Shown here one piece after another: positions 35,940 to 43,976 of a DNA stretch of 64,000 nucleotides. Position 1 is the stretch's first letter; each line of letters begins with the position of its first letter. The notes beneath the pieces are model-generated. The model did not search any database. It worked only from the letters and a program-made list of their open reading frames with translations, and was not told where the DNA came from. Made by a program: the position numbers and the translations under genes. This stretch comes from Betaproteobacteria bacterium (GTDB taxonomy: Bacteria; Pseudomonadota; Gammaproteobacteria; Burkholderiales; SG8-39). The stretch covers positions 62,001-126,000 of the forward strand of contig JACPYS010000008.1 in assembly GCA_016195915.1 (NCBI GenBank). Reading direction: 5' to 3'.

Positions 35940-37190
35940 ATGACAGGCAAATTTCCAGGAACCGGTTTCCGCACCGACCAGGCGCTGTCGTTCAACATGC
36001 GCCTGCTCGCTCACCACGAACTGCAGGGCTACGGCGGCATCGGCGAGGGCATGGCGATGCAGCTCGCGCGGGACGGACGCCGCATCCTCTGGCTCGCACA
36101 CGAGTCCGCGCCCAAGAATTTTACTGGTGTCGACGTCACCGACCCGCGCGCACCTCGCGTGGTGGCCCAGACCGAGCTGCCGCACGCGAAGATGCGCTCG
36201 AACTCGCTCGACGTGGTCGGCGACATCCTGGCCGTTGCCTATCAGACGAGTACGGTGGGCCTGACGCCCGCGGGCTTCGATCTGTTCGACGTGAGCGTTC
36301 CTGAAACCCCCCGGCGCATCTCGCACTTCGACGCCTCGGGTGCGCATTCGCGCGGCGTGCACCAGCTCTGGTTCGCAGACGGCGAATTCGTGCATATGTC
36401 GAGCGGCGTTGCGGATTTCCAGCCGCGGCACCCGGACGACGATCAGTTCTACCGCATCGTGGACGTGCGCAATCCGTCCCAACCGGTCGAGGCCGGACGC
36501 TGGTGGCTACCCGGCACGCGCGAGGGCGACGCCGAACCCGCGCCTGCGCGGCTCGATCCGCGCATCGCGACCGGATTTCGCGCGCACAACACCAATGTCT
36601 TTCCCGAGCGTCCGGACCGGGCGTACATCGGCTACATCGACGGCGGCGCGGTGATCCTCGACATCTCCGACAAGTCGCGCCCGCGCGTCGCCGGCCGGTG
36701 GAACCATTCGCCGCCGTTCAACGGCTTCACGCACACAGTGCTGCCGCTGTTCGGCCGCAATCTGCTGGTGGTGAGCGACGAGTGCGTTCGCGACGGCGGC
36801 GAGGACTGGCCCAAGCTGGTGTGGATGGTCGATGCACGCAATGACGGGAATCTGGTGCCGATCAGTACGTTTCCCGCGCCGCCGTACGATGCCTTCGCGC
36901 GCCGCGGCGGCCGATTCGGGGCGCACAATTTGCACGAGAACCAGCCCGGGCCGGCATCGTTTCGCTCCGAGACGGTTCTGATCGGCACGTTCTTCAATGC
37001 GGGGGTGCGCGCCTACGACACAAGCAACCCGTACCAGCCGCAGGAGATCGCGTACTTCGTTCCCGCGGCGCCGAAGCTCTCGCAGGCCGGCGCGATCCAG
37101 TTGAACGACGTGTACGTCGACGAGCGGCGCATCGTGTACACCGTGGACCGCCACATTGGCGGCCTGTATATCCTCGAACTGACGTTCTGA
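35940..37190 (+). CDS. LVIVD-repeat beta-propeller protein
   Basis: 416 residues with repeats of the LVIVD type: GVDVTDPRAPRVVAQ, DLFDVSVPETPRRIS, YRIVDVRNPSQPVEAGRW, AVILDISDKSRPRVAGRW, AYDTSNPYQPQEIAYF. These mark the blades of a propeller. No signal peptide is evident. The reaction, if any, is unknown. Its stop overlaps the start of the CobW gene (TGATG), so the two are translationally coupled. Confidence 0.75.
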   Translation: MTGKFPGTGFRTDQALSFNMRLLAHHELQGYGGIGEGMAMQLARDGRRILWLAHESAPKNFTGVDVTDPRAPRVVAQTELPHAKMRSNSLDVVGDILAVAYQTSTVGLTPAGFDLFDVSVPETPRRISHFDASGAHSRGVHQLWFADGEFVHMSSGVADFQPRHPDDDQFYRIVDVRNPSQPVEAGRWWLPGTREGDAEPAPARLDPRIATGFRAHNTNVFPERPDRAYIGYIDGGAVILDISDKSRPRVAGRWNHSPPFNGFTHTVLPLFGRNLLVVSDECVRDGGEDWPKLVWMVDARNDGNLVPISTFPAPPYDAFARRGGRFGAHNLHENQPGPASFRSETVLIGTFFNAGVRAYDTSNPYQPQEIAYFVPAAPKLSQAGAIQLNDVYVDERRIVYTVDRHIGGLYILELTF

Positions 37191-38266
37191 TGCCCGGCGC
37201 AGAGCGCGCCCCCCCATCACGCGATCCCGCATCGCGTGACCCCCTCGCGGGCCGCATCCCGATCATTCTGATCACCGGTTTCCTCGGCAGCGGCAAGACG
37301 ACGCTGCTCGGCCGCCTGCTGCGCCATCCCGGCATGGACCGCGCCGCGGTCATCATCAACGAGTTCGGTGACGCCGGGATCGACCATCAGCTGGTGGCCG
37401 CGTCTTCCGAGCAGATGACCCTGCTCGGCAACGGCTGCCTGTGCTGCACCGTGCGCACCGATCTGCAGGAGACGCTGCGCGAGCTGTTTATCAAGCGGCG
37501 CGCGGGCGAAGTCATCGATTTCGACCGAGTGTTCGTCGAGGCGAGCGGGCTTGCGGACCCCGTGCCGGTGCTGCATTCGTTCCAAAGCGACGGCCTGCTC
37601 GGCGCGCAGTTTCGGCTGGACGGGGTCGTCACCGTGGTCGACGCGGTGAACGCCATGGGCCAGCTCGATACCATGCCCGAAGCCGTCCGGCAGGTGGCGG
37701 TCGCCGATCGGCTCATCCTGAGCAAGACCGATATCGCCAGTGCGGCTGCCGTTGCGGAACTGGAGGAGAGGCTCAAGGCGCTGAACCCCTACGTCCCGAT
37801 CGAGCGCGCAGCGCATGGCGAGATTGATCCCGCTACGCTCGTCAACCTCGGCCCCGCAAGCGCGAGGGCGCTGCCGCAAGAACTCAACCGTTGGCTTGGC
37901 ACGGGTAGCACCGAGGGGGAAGGCTACCTGGGCAACCGCCGCGTGGGCGAGCACGACGCAGCGGTTCGAGCCTTCAGCCTGCGCTTCGAGTGCCCGTTCA
38001 CCTGGGACACACTTGCCGCCGCATTGCAGACGCTGACAGCGCTACGCGGGCCGGATCTGCTGCGCGTGAAAGGGATCGTGAATGTCGAAGGCGAGGCCGG
38101 TCCAGTGGTTCTTCAGGCGGCGCAGCACGTCATTCACCCGCCCGTCACGCTGGAAGGCTGGCCCGATGCCGAGCGTAGTTCGCGCATCGTGTTTATCGTG
38201 CGCAATATCAAGCGGGATTCGGTCGAGGCGCTGTTCGCGGCTGTGGGGGCGCTGGCAAATTCCTGA
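37190..38266 (+). CDS. CobW/ZNG1-family metallochaperone GTPase
   Basis: 358 residues. P-loop GFLGSGKTT at 30-38, metal motif CLCC at 83-86 (CxCC), and SKTD as the guanine-binding motif. The C-terminal CobW_C domain begins near ~245. Such proteins insert Zn, Co or other metals into client enzymes using GTP. The coupled LVIVD gene may be the client or a co-regulated partner. Confidence 0.87.
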   Translation: MPGAERAPPSRDPASRDPLAGRIPIILITGFLGSGKTTLLGRLLRHPGMDRAAVIINEFGDAGIDHQLVAASSEQMTLLGNGCLCCTVRTDLQETLRELFIKRRAGEVIDFDRVFVEASGLADPVPVLHSFQSDGLLGAQFRLDGVVTVVDAVNAMGQLDTMPEAVRQVAVADRLILSKTDIASAAAVAELEERLKALNPYVPIERAAHGEIDPATLVNLGPASARALPQELNRWLGTGSTEGEGYLGNRRVGEHDAAVRAFSLRFECPFTWDTLAAALQTLTALRGPDLLRVKGIVNVEGEAGPVVLQAAQHVIHPPVTLEGWPDAERSSRIVFIVRNIKRDSVEALFAAVGALANS

Positions 38267-38277
38267 GCGTTCCGGGT

Positions 38278-38303
38278 TAGAATATGACCATCGAGATGAC
38301 CAT
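38278..38303 (+). promoter_or_regulatory. -10 and direct repeats ahead of Phd-PIN module
   Basis: TAGAAT (38278-38283) as -10, followed by two ATGACCAT direct repeats (38284-38291 and 38296-38303), a candidate antitoxin operator. No good -35 seen. Confidence 0.35.
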
Positions 38304-38315
38304 GAGTACGGTGTC

Positions 38316-38567
38316 GTGAGCGCCTACAGCATTGCCGAAGCGAAAGCCCACCTGAGCGCCCTGCTCGAGCAGGTCGCGCGCGGCGAGCAGGTCACGCTCA
38401 CCAAACGCGGCAAGCCGGTGGCCCGCATCGTGCCTGCGGGGGATTTGAACCCCAAACCAAAGCTCGATCTTGCCGCCCTCAAGAAATTCCGCGCCAGCCT
38501 GCCTCGCTCCCGCCTCAGTTCCGCGGTCATGGTGCGCAAGATGCGCGATGAAGCGGACGGCTGGTGA
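38316..38567 (+). CDS. Phd/YefM-type antitoxin
   Basis: 83 residues: AYSIAEAKAHLSALLEQVARG then KRGKPVARIVPAG, the standard Phd/YefM DNA-binding domain, with a basic C-terminal tail. GTG start; no ATG fits the frame. Stop overlaps the PIN toxin start (GTGA). Confidence 0.83.
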   Translation: MSAYSIAEAKAHLSALLEQVARGEQVTLTKRGKPVARIVPAGDLNPKPKLDLAALKKFRASLPRSRLSSAVMVRKMRDEADGW

Positions 38568-38992
38568 TCTACGCCGATACCAACATCCTTCTTTCCCTGT
38601 TTTGCCCGGACAGCCTGACGGCGGCAGCGGAGGCGTGGTATCAGGAAGTCGCCGACCCGGTCTGCATCAGTTCCTGGACCGTCATCGAGTATCGGGCCAA
38701 TATGGGATTGCGGGTACGCAAAGGACTGATGCCGCGCGCCAAATCAGTGGCCGTGATGAAACAGCTGGACTCCGCTGCCACGAATAGTTTTCACAGGCTC
38801 GCGCCTTCGCCGGAACATTTCACCACCGCAGGGGGCTGGCTCGCGCGGCCGGAATGCGCGTTGCGCAGCAGCGATGCATTGCACCTTTCGATCGCCTTTG
38901 GTTGCGGGTGCAGGCAGTTCGTCACCTTCGACCAGCCCTTGGGCGCGGCAGCAAGAAAACTCGGATTGCCCGTGGAAGTGCTCAAGGCGTAG
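38564..38992 (+). CDS. PIN-domain toxin (VapC-like)
   Basis: 142 residues. Acidic residues in place: Asp5 (YADTN), Glu42 (TVIEYR), Asp in RSSDALHLSIA and Asp in FVTFDQP. The expected activity is RNA cleavage restrained by the upstream antitoxin. GTG start overlapping the antitoxin stop. Confidence 0.87.
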   Translation: MIYADTNILLSLFCPDSLTAAAEAWYQEVADPVCISSWTVIEYRANMGLRVRKGLMPRAKSVAVMKQLDSAATNSFHRLAPSPEHFTTAGGWLARPECALRSSDALHLSIAFGCGCRQFVTFDQPLGAAARKLGLPVEVLKA

Positions 38993-39020
38993 CTCGCGGT
39001 CTGGCGCGACGCAGAGCGCG

Positions 39021-39135
39021 ATTCCGCGCGCCGCCTCGCGCTGTCGCGGACATGTTCGTTTCGCTCTCGCAATTCCGGGGAGCCGTGAAGTTCACAGCTA
39101 CTCCGGCTTGGGCTTTCTGGAACCGACCCGCTTAC
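39021..39135 (+). pseudogene. decayed partial copy of the 322-aa gene at 40694
   Basis: Two blocks match the intact gene downstream: RARFRAPPRAVADMFVSLSQ (39018-39076 vs ~40766-40824) and, in the next frame, SREVHSYSGLGFLE (39079-39130 vs ~41330-41380). They are joined directly, so about 500 internal bases are missing. By eye the blocks are about 83-85% identical. The end abuts the abiE operator. Confidence 0.65.
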
Positions 39136-39173
39136 ATTATTGCGCATAGATTACGAAAAGCGTAATGTGTAAG
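39131..39173 (+). promoter_or_regulatory. inverted-repeat operator ahead of abiE
   Basis: Two nested inverted repeats: ATTACG-AAAAG-CGTAAT (39150-39166) and outer CTTACA (39131-39136) with TGTAAG (39168-39173). TAGATT at 39147 is a possible -10. AbiEi proteins bind inverted repeats at their own promoter, so this fits autorepression. Confidence 0.5.
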
Positions 39174-39178
39174 CACAA

Positions 39179-39838
39179 ATGCAAACCGTTACCGAGAGAG
39201 TCTTCAAGCTCGCGCCGCCGGGCGGGTTGTTCGATGAGACGGTCATTCACAACCTGTTCCCGGATAGCAGCGATGGCGCGCGGGCGCTGTTGGTGCATCG
39301 GGCTTGTCAGGAGGGCGAAATCCTGCGCCTGAAACCCGGTCTATTCGTGCTCGGCCCACCCTATCGGAAATGCGAACCGCATCCGTTCGTGTTGGCCGCT
39401 GTGCTGCATGCCCCGTCCCATATCAGCCTGGAATCCGCCCTGGCCCATCACGGCCTGATCCCCGAGGCGGTCTACCAGGTGAGCAGCGTCACGCTCGGGC
39501 GCAGCCGGGAGTTCTCCACGCCGTTGGGGGTGTTCAGTTTCCGCCGCGTGACGGCGCGCGCGCCGCGCGCCGGGGTCGAGGCGGTGGCGGTGGCGCGTAA
39601 CGCCTGGGCGTTCATCGCCTCGCCCCTGCGTGCCATTGCCGATGCGGTCTACCTCAACAAGGAGATCACCTGGAACCGCAATGGCCTCGGCTACCTGACC
39701 GAGTCGCTGCGCATCGAGGAGGACGATCTGAGGTCGCTCCCCTTCGAAGCGCTGGATGAAATTCTGGACAGCCTCTGCAACCGGCGCGTGCAGGCTTACC
39801 TCGAAGGGTTGAAAGGAGCCGTCGGCCATGCTGAATAG
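39179..39838 (+). CDS. abiEi: AbiEi-like antitoxin
   Basis: 219 residues. An N-terminal winged-helix-like segment (ARALLVHRACQEGEILRLKPGLFVL), then the AbiEi antitoxin core (FVLAAVLHAPSHISLESALAHHGLIPEAVY, SPLRAIADAVYL). In type IV systems it represses the operon and neutralises the nucleotidyltransferase AbiEii without stable contact. It overlaps abiEii by 11 bases. Confidence 0.83.
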   Translation: MQTVTERVFKLAPPGGLFDETVIHNLFPDSSDGARALLVHRACQEGEILRLKPGLFVLGPPYRKCEPHPFVLAAVLHAPSHISLESALAHHGLIPEAVYQVSSVTLGRSREFSTPLGVFSFRRVTARAPRAGVEAVAVARNAWAFIASPLRAIADAVYLNKEITWNRNGLGYLTESLRIEEDDLRSLPFEALDEILDSLCNRRVQAYLEGLKGAVGHAE

Positions 39839-40685
39839 GGTCTTGAGCGCGAAGATTCGCGACTATGCGCCGGCGAATCCGGTCGAGCAGGAGAACGTGT
39901 TGCAGGAACTCATGCAGCACTATGTGCTGTCCAGCCTCGCGCGCGCTGGCATGTTCGCGCAGGCCATGTTTCACGGCGGCACCTGCCTGCGCATCGTCTA
40001 CGGCATGAACCGGTTTTCCGAGGGCCTGGATTTCCTGCTCAAGCGGCCTGATCCGGGCTTCCGCTGGCAGGGCTACCTGCAGTCCGTCCGCAAGGACTGT
40101 CTACAGGAAGGCATTGCGTTCGAAGTGCAGGACAAGGCCCAGGCCGGAACGCCCGTCCGGAAGGCCTTTCTAAAAACCGATTCCATCGGCAAGATCCTGA
40201 CGCTGGACCTGCCCTTCGAGCGCTATCAACCACGCAAGATCCGCATCCAGCTCGAAATCGACACCAATCCGCCCGCGGGCTCGACCTTCACGACCAGCTA
40301 CATCACCTTCCCCGTGACGGCGCCCGTGACGACGCAGTCCCCGGAATCGGGCTTTGCGCTGAAACTGCACGCGCTGCTCTGCCGTCCCTACGTCAAGGGA
40401 CGTGATTGGTATGACTTCGTGTGGTACGTCGCGCGCAAGACCAGGCCCGATCTGAGCCTGCTGCGCCATGCCTTGCAACAGCAGGGGCCATGGGCTGGAC
40501 GAAAGTTCGCCGTGACGCTGTCCTGGGTACAGGAGACCATGGATGCGTCCATCCGACGCGTCAAATGGACGGTGGCTCGGGATGACGTTCAACGCTTCCT
40601 GCCATTGCGCGACCAGGAGGGTCTGCGCGCGTGGAGCGTGGATTTCTTCCTCAACCAGCTCGCGCGCATGGGCGAGTCAGAGTGA
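39828..40685 (+). CDS. abiEii: AbiEii-like nucleotidyltransferase toxin, altered DxD
   Basis: 285 residues of the AbiEii/MenA-type fold: FHGGTCLRIVYGMNRFSEGLDFLL near the N-terminus and the Lys/Asp region KLHALLCRPYVKGRDWYDFVWY. The usual motif is SEDLDF; here residue 66 is Gly (codon GGC, one transition from GAC), while Asp68 is kept. Loss of a metal-binding Asp would be expected to weaken or abolish transfer of nucleotides to tRNA. The rest of the protein is full length. Confidence 0.83.
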   Translation: MLNRVLSAKIRDYAPANPVEQENVLQELMQHYVLSSLARAGMFAQAMFHGGTCLRIVYGMNRFSEGLDFLLKRPDPGFRWQGYLQSVRKDCLQEGIAFEVQDKAQAGTPVRKAFLKTDSIGKILTLDLPFERYQPRKIRIQLEIDTNPPAGSTFTTSYITFPVTAPVTTQSPESGFALKLHALLCRPYVKGRDWYDFVWYVARKTRPDLSLLRHALQQQGPWAGRKFAVTLSWVQETMDASIRRVKWTVARDDVQRFLPLRDQEGLRAWSVDFFLNQLARMGESE

Positions 40686-40693
40686 GTTCGTGA

Positions 40694-41662
40694 ATGACCA
40701 GGGAAAGCAACCGGGGGCGACGAGGACATGCGCAGGACATGAGCGCCGCGCAAACGATCCGGCGCGCGCGATTCCGCGCGCCGCCTGCGGCCGTCGCGCA
40801 GATGCTTGTTTCTCTCTCGCAATACCAGCCTGCCGCGGACTGGCCTCGTGACTGCCGGGCGTTGGCAGATCAAGTGGCGGACACGGAACCCTTCGCGATC
40901 ATCCTGTTCACCGAACCGCTCGCACCCGAACACTGGCGGCGCCGCAGCCATACGCTCATGCGTCGCATCGAAACCGGCTCGGAACTCGACCAGACCGTCT
41001 GGCGGCACTTCGACGCCGAACTCAACACTCGCATGGCCGAGTGGCTGCGCGATCACCGCGACCCTGACGATGTGCATCTGCGTAGCCTCGTCAGGCAATA
41101 CCATCCGAAAGCCAGAGCCATCCTGCGAGCCGAATACGAGGAGCGCTATCCCCGCGCGTGGAAGCGCCGGTGGGCGGAACGTACCTACCTGCGGCCCCGG
41201 TACAAGGTCGAATGCCGGCGCCGATACGATCTGCCTCCTCCGCTGGGGCTCTGGGGCACGGATGCGCCGCAGCAGTTCTACTTCATGCGCCGATCCGGGA
41301 CCTACGCGCGGGGGTGCAGCACCAGCTCGGGAAGTCGTGAAGTCCACAGCTACTACGGCCTGGCCTTTCTGGAACTGACGCTCCGCGGGCTGTCCATCCC
41401 GTGCCACATCCTCGTCTACGACAAGCACAACCAGTTGTGCCTCGCGGACACCCTGCCGTCGTTCGCACTTCACGCCGGCGCGATGGGGTCCAACTGCGAC
41501 GAGCCCCAGGGAACGGTGCGGACTCTGATGCAGACGGCGCGCACTGTGCGTGTCATCGAAGCGGACGATGGGTGCGGGATTCGCGAAGTTCAGGTGATGG
41601 CGCCCCGGACCATTGGGATCAATGACCGCGACGACAAACCGCGGATTATTCGTGCTTCGTAA
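40694..41662 (+). CDS. unrecognised 322-residue protein of the TA island
   Basis: No family recognised. Rich in Arg and aromatic residues, no membrane segment. Notable stretches: a basic start (RRARFRAPPAAVAQMLVSL), ILFTEPLAPEHWRRRSHTLMRRI, WKRRWAERTYLRPRYKVECRRRY, and the conserved-looking SREVHSYYGLAFLELTLRG that is kept in the decayed copy at 39079. Start 40694 or 40739. It follows abiEii by eight bases and may ride in the same transcript. Confidence 0.55.
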   Translation: MTRESNRGRRGHAQDMSAAQTIRRARFRAPPAAVAQMLVSLSQYQPAADWPRDCRALADQVADTEPFAIILFTEPLAPEHWRRRSHTLMRRIETGSELDQTVWRHFDAELNTRMAEWLRDHRDPDDVHLRSLVRQYHPKARAILRAEYEERYPRAWKRRWAERTYLRPRYKVECRRRYDLPPPLGLWGTDAPQQFYFMRRSGTYARGCSTSSGSREVHSYYGLAFLELTLRGLSIPCHILVYDKHNQLCLADTLPSFALHAGAMGSNCDEPQGTVRTLMQTARTVRVIEADDGCGIREVQVMAPRTIGINDRDDKPRIIRAS

Positions 41663-41844
41663 TGCCCTGCTCTCGGGGCTGTGGGGCCGAAGCAATCAAG
41701 GCGAGCGCTCCGTCACGCCCGCCGCGCCGAACGAACTACCCCGATGCGCTGAAGGGCGAAACAGGGAAAATTTCCTGCGAAGGGTCGCCGGGGAATCGCT
41801 TCCCGGCAACGTGTTGCCTGGAACCGTTCCTCAAAAGACTTGCC

Positions 41845-42552
41845 CTACCGCAAGCTGCTCGGCCTGATTTCCAGCCACTTTCGCCCCGGCGTACGCTCGA
41901 CACGCACGAGATCCTGCGTCGGATTCATGCGATAGGTGAGAAAGCACAGGTCACGCACGCGCGAAAGGACACGGGCGGCAAAGAGGTCGGCGTTGGTTCC
42001 GCGGCAACGCGCGGAGCGAACCAGCAGGCCGTTCTGGTTCTGCTCCTTCAGGTAGCGTCCGAGTTGCTGCGTGTAGCGGTAATCGTGCCGGTCGAGCAGG
42101 CGCTTCTCACGACGCTCCTTGCCGCGCAAATCGATCAGGATCGCGTCGCAGCGGACACGCAATATCCGTCGCTCGCCCACGATCTCGCGATCTTCCCGGG
42201 AAAAGCTGTCCGCGACGAACTCGTGCCAGTGATGGGCGGTTTCGTAGACCGTCGTCTCCAGTTCGAGCGAACCGTACCACACACCGTAAGCGAGGCCGTC
42301 GGAGAAGCGGGTGCCCTGGCCATTGAAATTCACAAATGGGTAGTTGATGACCGCGCCGTAGTCGAACGGGCGCGTGATGAGCGGCGCGTCGCTCGGGACG
42401 CGCTCCGCCGACTCAGCTACCACAGCGACCGCCAGGTCCTCAGGGTCCTGCGACAGATCGTCGAACAGGTTCTGCGAATCGCGGATGCCCTTGATATTGC
42501 GCACCAGGTCGCCGTGAAAATCGACGACCTCCGCGAGCAGGTCCGCGTACAC
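41845..42552 (-). CDS. RES-domain toxin
   Basis: About 235 residues, GTG start. The RES core is visible: GTRFSDGLAYGVWYGSLEL with the conserved Arg, and TTVYETAHHWHEF with the Glu. RES toxins destroy NAD+ or ADP-ribosylate a target. It starts six bases after the Xre antitoxin stop. The 180 bases after its end (41663-41844) hold no gene I can see. Confidence 0.83.
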   Translation of the reverse strand: MYADLLAEVVDFHGDLVRNIKGIRDSQNLFDDLSQDPEDLAVAVVAESAERVPSDAPLITRPFDYGAVINYPFVNFNGQGTRFSDGLAYGVWYGSLELETTVYETAHHWHEFVADSFSREDREIVGERRILRVRCDAILIDLRGKERREKRLLDRHDYRYTQQLGRYLKEQNQNGLLVRSARCRGTNADLFAARVLSRVRDLCFLTYRMNPTQDLVRVERTPGRKWLEIRPSSLR

Positions 42553-42558
42553 GGTGCG

Positions 42559-42963
42559 CTAGCGGCGGCGCTCGAAGTCCAGAAAGCGCCGGACCGCCAG
42601 GATGCCTTCATACCCCTGCCGCAGCGTTTCCAGGGGTGTTCGGTCGCCAAACCTGCGGTTGGGCGTGCTCACCCATCGGTAGGCAAGGTCGCGGTCGTGC
42701 GGGAACAGGATGCGCAATGTCTTGTGTATTCCCAGCAAATGCCCCGCGCGCGCGAGCAGGTCGGTGCTGTCGGCCAGCGGATCGCCCTTGCGGTAACGGG
42801 CGACCGTTGCACGCGAATCGGGCGACAAGCCGAGCAGAGACGCCTGGTCGGGTGGCGAGATCTGCCAGTGATCGAACAGCCGCACCACCATCCTCGCAAG
42901 CCGCTTGCGGCTGTCCTGGCGGTGCAGGTCAATGTCGCGCACCGGGTCGAGGACGGAGCTCAT
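42559..42963 (-). CDS. Xre/MbcA/ParS-type antitoxin
   Basis: 134 residues. A helix-turn-helix in the N-terminal half (SPPDQASLLGLSPDSRATVARYRKGD) and the C-terminal toxin-binding domain (WVSTPNRRFGDRTPLETLRQGYEG ... VRRFLD). Partner of the RES toxin directly downstream; expected to repress its own promoter. Confidence 0.85.
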   Translation of the reverse strand: MSSVLDPVRDIDLHRQDSRKRLARMVVRLFDHWQISPPDQASLLGLSPDSRATVARYRKGDPLADSTDLLARAGHLLGIHKTLRILFPHDRDLAYRWVSTPNRRFGDRTPLETLRQGYEGILAVRRFLDFERRR

Positions 42964-42987
42964 GGATTGGTTGCTCTGTCGTACATG

Positions 42988-43002
42988 ATACAGCTTATGT
43001 AT
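42988..43002 (-). promoter_or_regulatory. inverted-repeat operator ahead of xre-res
   Basis: ATACA-N5-TGTAT about 25 bases ahead of the antitoxin ATG within an AT-rich stretch that could hold a -10. The half-site resembles that of the palindrome at 30830-30843. From here to 43271 I see no gene. Confidence 0.4.
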
Positions 43003-43271
43003 TAAATACTACCACCCGATCAACGGAAACTCAAACGCCATGGCGGCGAAATCCGATCCCCCGGCTCCGGCGGCGATGCTCGGATACCAGCGCTAGATTC
43101 ATCCCGGGCCGCTGCCCAATCCCACGAAGAAGGTGACTGTGAGAAGGATGCGGTCTCGAAACTCGGTACGCCGCGCGATGGGTCGCGCCACGGATCTTCG
43201 ATAAGCTTGCGTTTTCGACGCCGGGGACGCGCGGCAACCGCATTCCCAGAAGGTGACCGATCTCTCAGCTT

Positions 43272-43499
43272 TCAACCACGCGCATTTCCAAATGCTTGCC
43301 AAGGGCTTGCAGTGCTGCGGTGATGGATGCCGTGGCTGGGGGCCAGCTCGAAGCCAAGCCACCGAAGCTTGTTGGGGACGTCCGCCGCTTGAGCGCGGTT
43401 GGCGTCGCGGAAGTCTTCGGTCAACTCCTTCCAAGGACGCATGCGGAGGCACCGCGGAAGATCCTCGAGTCGCTGTACCGAAACGAACCGCCACCTCAC
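43272..43499 (-). pseudogene. RyR-domain gene remnant
   Basis: The minus-strand frame reads RPWKELTEDFRDANRAQAAD then VPNKLRWLGFELA, the classic RyR motif (W-x-E-L ... N-R-x-Q-A-x-D-x-P-x-K-L-x-x-L-G). Nothing resembling a start or flanking domain remains. RyR domains occur in prokaryotic K+/TrkA-type and nucleotide-sensing defence-like proteins. Confidence 0.6.
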
Positions 43500-43640
43500 G
43501 CCAAGATGCGAACGTCCCCGGGAATAGTTGAGAAACCCGCCGCGCGGAAATGCGCGTCGAAGGCGAAGGCGTGGTGAAACCGGTCCTGCCGCATCGGGGC
43601 GAAACTCGTCGCGTCCACGAAGCTGAAAGCGTGCTCGGAG
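43496..43640 (-). pseudogene. C-terminal remnant of a PIN toxin
   Basis: FSFVDATSFAPMRQDRF then HHAFAFDAHFRAAGF matches the last third of PIN toxins, including the two C-terminal Asp residues. The N-terminal two thirds and first catalytic Asp are missing; the frame upstream merges into another broken gene. Confidence 0.6.
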
Positions 43641-43693
43641 AAAGCACAGTCCTCAAGGAAACTACCAAGGTCGCTTCCTAGACCGCCGGACGA

Positions 43694-43847
43694 CACCCGG
43701 GCCGGTGCCGTATGACAAATCGGTCTTCCTGAACTGCCCGTTCGACAAGCAATACAAACCGCTTCCGGATGCGGTGCTGCGTCCAAGATTGCGGGTTCAC
43801 CGCGCGCATTGCCTTACATGACATGGGGGGAACCGTGCGCGGCGCGT
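43694..43847 (+). pseudogene. frameshifted remnant, FLNCPFD-type gene
   Basis: One frame gives YDKSVFLNCPFDKQYKPL; after frame changes it continues QDCGF, TAR and IALHDMGG. I recall a family of bacterial proteins opening with this VFLNCPFD...YxPL...DCGFxxR pattern, of unknown activity. Two frameshifts and early truncation make it a pseudogene. Confidence 0.55.
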
Positions 43848-43976
43848 AGATTCTCGGCATGATTCGCGGGTCCCGCTACTCGATTCACGACTTGAGCAGG
43901 ATCGTTGCTCCGCGGCTCAATATGGCCTTCGAATGCGGCATCTTTTGCGGCGCGCGGGATTGCGAAACCCGTGGCG

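Noticed and set aside
43099-43668. 189-codon minus-strand ORF as a real gene
   Set aside because: The recognisable PIN and RyR pieces are in other frames; this frame is low-complexity and crosses both remnants.
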